This document shows, in pieces, positions 6,360-6,999 of a stretch of 6,999 nucleotides of DNA (positions within the stretch are counted from its first letter, which is position 1; each line of letters begins with the position of its first letter). This DNA is from Gammaproteobacteria bacterium. Its GTDB lineage: Bacteria; Pseudomonadota; Gammaproteobacteria; Xanthomonadales; Marinicellaceae. The notes below the pieces were generated by a model. That model was not told where the DNA came from and ran no database searches. It saw nothing but the letters and a program-made list of their open reading frames with translations. The stretch spans positions 1 to 6,999 of the forward strand of contig JAUHZH010000115.1 of the NCBI GenBank assembly GCA_030426065.1. The letters are read 5' to 3'. The position numbers and the translations under genes were made by a program.

Positions 6360-6999
6360 TCATTGACCTTTTTCCACCACATGCAAATGCACGTCCTGTT
6401 GAGGGAAAGCAATGACCACACCTTCAGACTTGAACAAGGCGTCAATGGCATGGCGCAATTCACTGCGGATCACCCGCATTTCTTTGCCGGCATTGATGGT
6501 CACCCAAACAAACAAATCGAATTGCAACGCAGAATCACCAAAATCGTCAAACACCACAACCGGTTTGGGGTCATCCTTGACGTGCGTGTGCCCTGCCGCC
6601 ACCTGATGTAACAAACGATCGACCAAGGCCACATCGGTGCCATAGGCTACACCCACCCGGACCGAAGTCCTGATGTATGGATCCACCAAAGACCAATTAA
6701 TCAATCGTGACTCCAGAATTTGGCTGTTGGGCACCACGATGTGGGCACCGTCGTTGCGCTTGACCAAGGTGGAGCGGTGTCCAATGGTCACCACCGTCCC
6801 GAGGTGCCCATCCAGATCAATCACATCACCGATTCGAATCGGCCGCTCTGACATCAAAATCCAGCCACTGAGGAAATTCTCTATGATGTTGCGCGCACCG
6901 AAACCCACACCAATGGCCACCGCACCTGATATAAAGGCAAAGGCGGTCAAGGGTATTTTCATGTAGGTCAAAACAGCCATGGTGACGAACACCAACAAG
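6360..6999 (-). CDS. MscS-family mechanosensitive ion channel, C-terminal part (5' end outside window)
   Basis: The frame is open to the window edge, so the true start lies beyond base 6999; about 212 residues are seen. The visible part begins in a membrane segment. A pore-lining TM3-like helix rich in Gly and Ala follows (GAVAIGVGFGARNIIENFLSG), as in MscS where small residues pack the channel helices. Next comes the MscS beta-domain: RPIRIGDVIDLDGHLGTVVTIG, VVPNSQI and INWSL correspond to the E. coli segments RPFRAGEYVDL, VIPNGKI and INFSR. The last part matches the alpha/beta C-terminal domain and ends in FPQQDVHLHVV, like the end of E. coli MscS (FPYPQMDV). Such channels open under membrane tension to release solutes on hypo-osmotic shock. 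Whether this is a small MscS or a long MscK/YbdG-like protein cannot be judged without the N-terminus. The stop lies 94 bp before the aminotransferase gene. Confidence 0.92.
   Translation of the reverse strand, partial: LLVFVTMAVLTYMKIPLTAFAFISGAVAIGVGFGARNIIENFLSGWILMSERPIRIGDVIDLDGHLGTVVTIGHRSTLVKRNDGAHIVVPNSQILESRLINWSLVDPYIRTSVRVGVAYGTDVALVDRLLHQVAAGHTHVKDDPKPVVVFDDFGDSALQFDLFVWVTINAGKEMRVIRSELRHAIDALFKSEGVVIAFPQQDVHLHVVEKGQ

Overview
The window reads as a chromosomal segment of a gammaproteobacterium of moderate GC content. All six genes lie on the minus strand, so the biological order runs from high to low coordinates. The lineage rests on the protein types: an MscS-family channel, a class I aminotransferase, ThiI, and a secreted M14 peptidase with C-terminal modules of a kind I associate with Xanthomonadales/Lysobacterales and relatives such as Marinicella. 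That placement is a low-confidence inference.

Layout in transcription order: (1) 6999-6360, the C-terminal part of an MscS-type mechanosensitive channel whose start lies outside the window; (2) a 94-bp gap with a candidate sigma-70 promoter, an inverted repeat and a good Shine-Dalgarno site; (3) 6265-5069, a PLP-dependent aspartate-type aminotransferase; (4) about 5050-3794, ThiI, the tRNA 4-thiouridine synthetase, in the short form without a rhodanese domain; (5) 3797-3312, a GNAT acetyltransferase; (6) 3315-2245, an exported six-bladed kelch-propeller protein starting at GTG; (7) 2248 to beyond base 1, a secreted zinc carboxypeptidase (M14) with propeptide, catalytic domain and at least three accessory modules. 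The M14 gene fills the left third of the window and has no stop codon inside it.

The aminotransferase-to-thiI gap is at most 18 bp. The next three junctions are all 4-base stop/start overlaps (ATGA, GTGA, ATGA). From the aminotransferase to the peptidase this looks like one operon, with thiI, GNAT, kelch and M14 probably translationally coupled. It joins two cytoplasmic housekeeping functions (amino-acid metabolism and tRNA sulfuration) and an acetyltransferase to two exported proteins. No pathway obviously unites them. The kelch/M14 pair is the most plausible functional unit, perhaps in handling extracellular or periplasmic peptides or glycoconjugates.

I saw no tRNA, rRNA, CRISPR array, insertion sequence, integrase or phage gene. 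The region looks like core chromosome with a lineage-specific secreted-protein pair attached. The unusual points are the triple overlap, the rhodanese-less ThiI, and a peptidase whose substrate-side tyrosine appears to be replaced.
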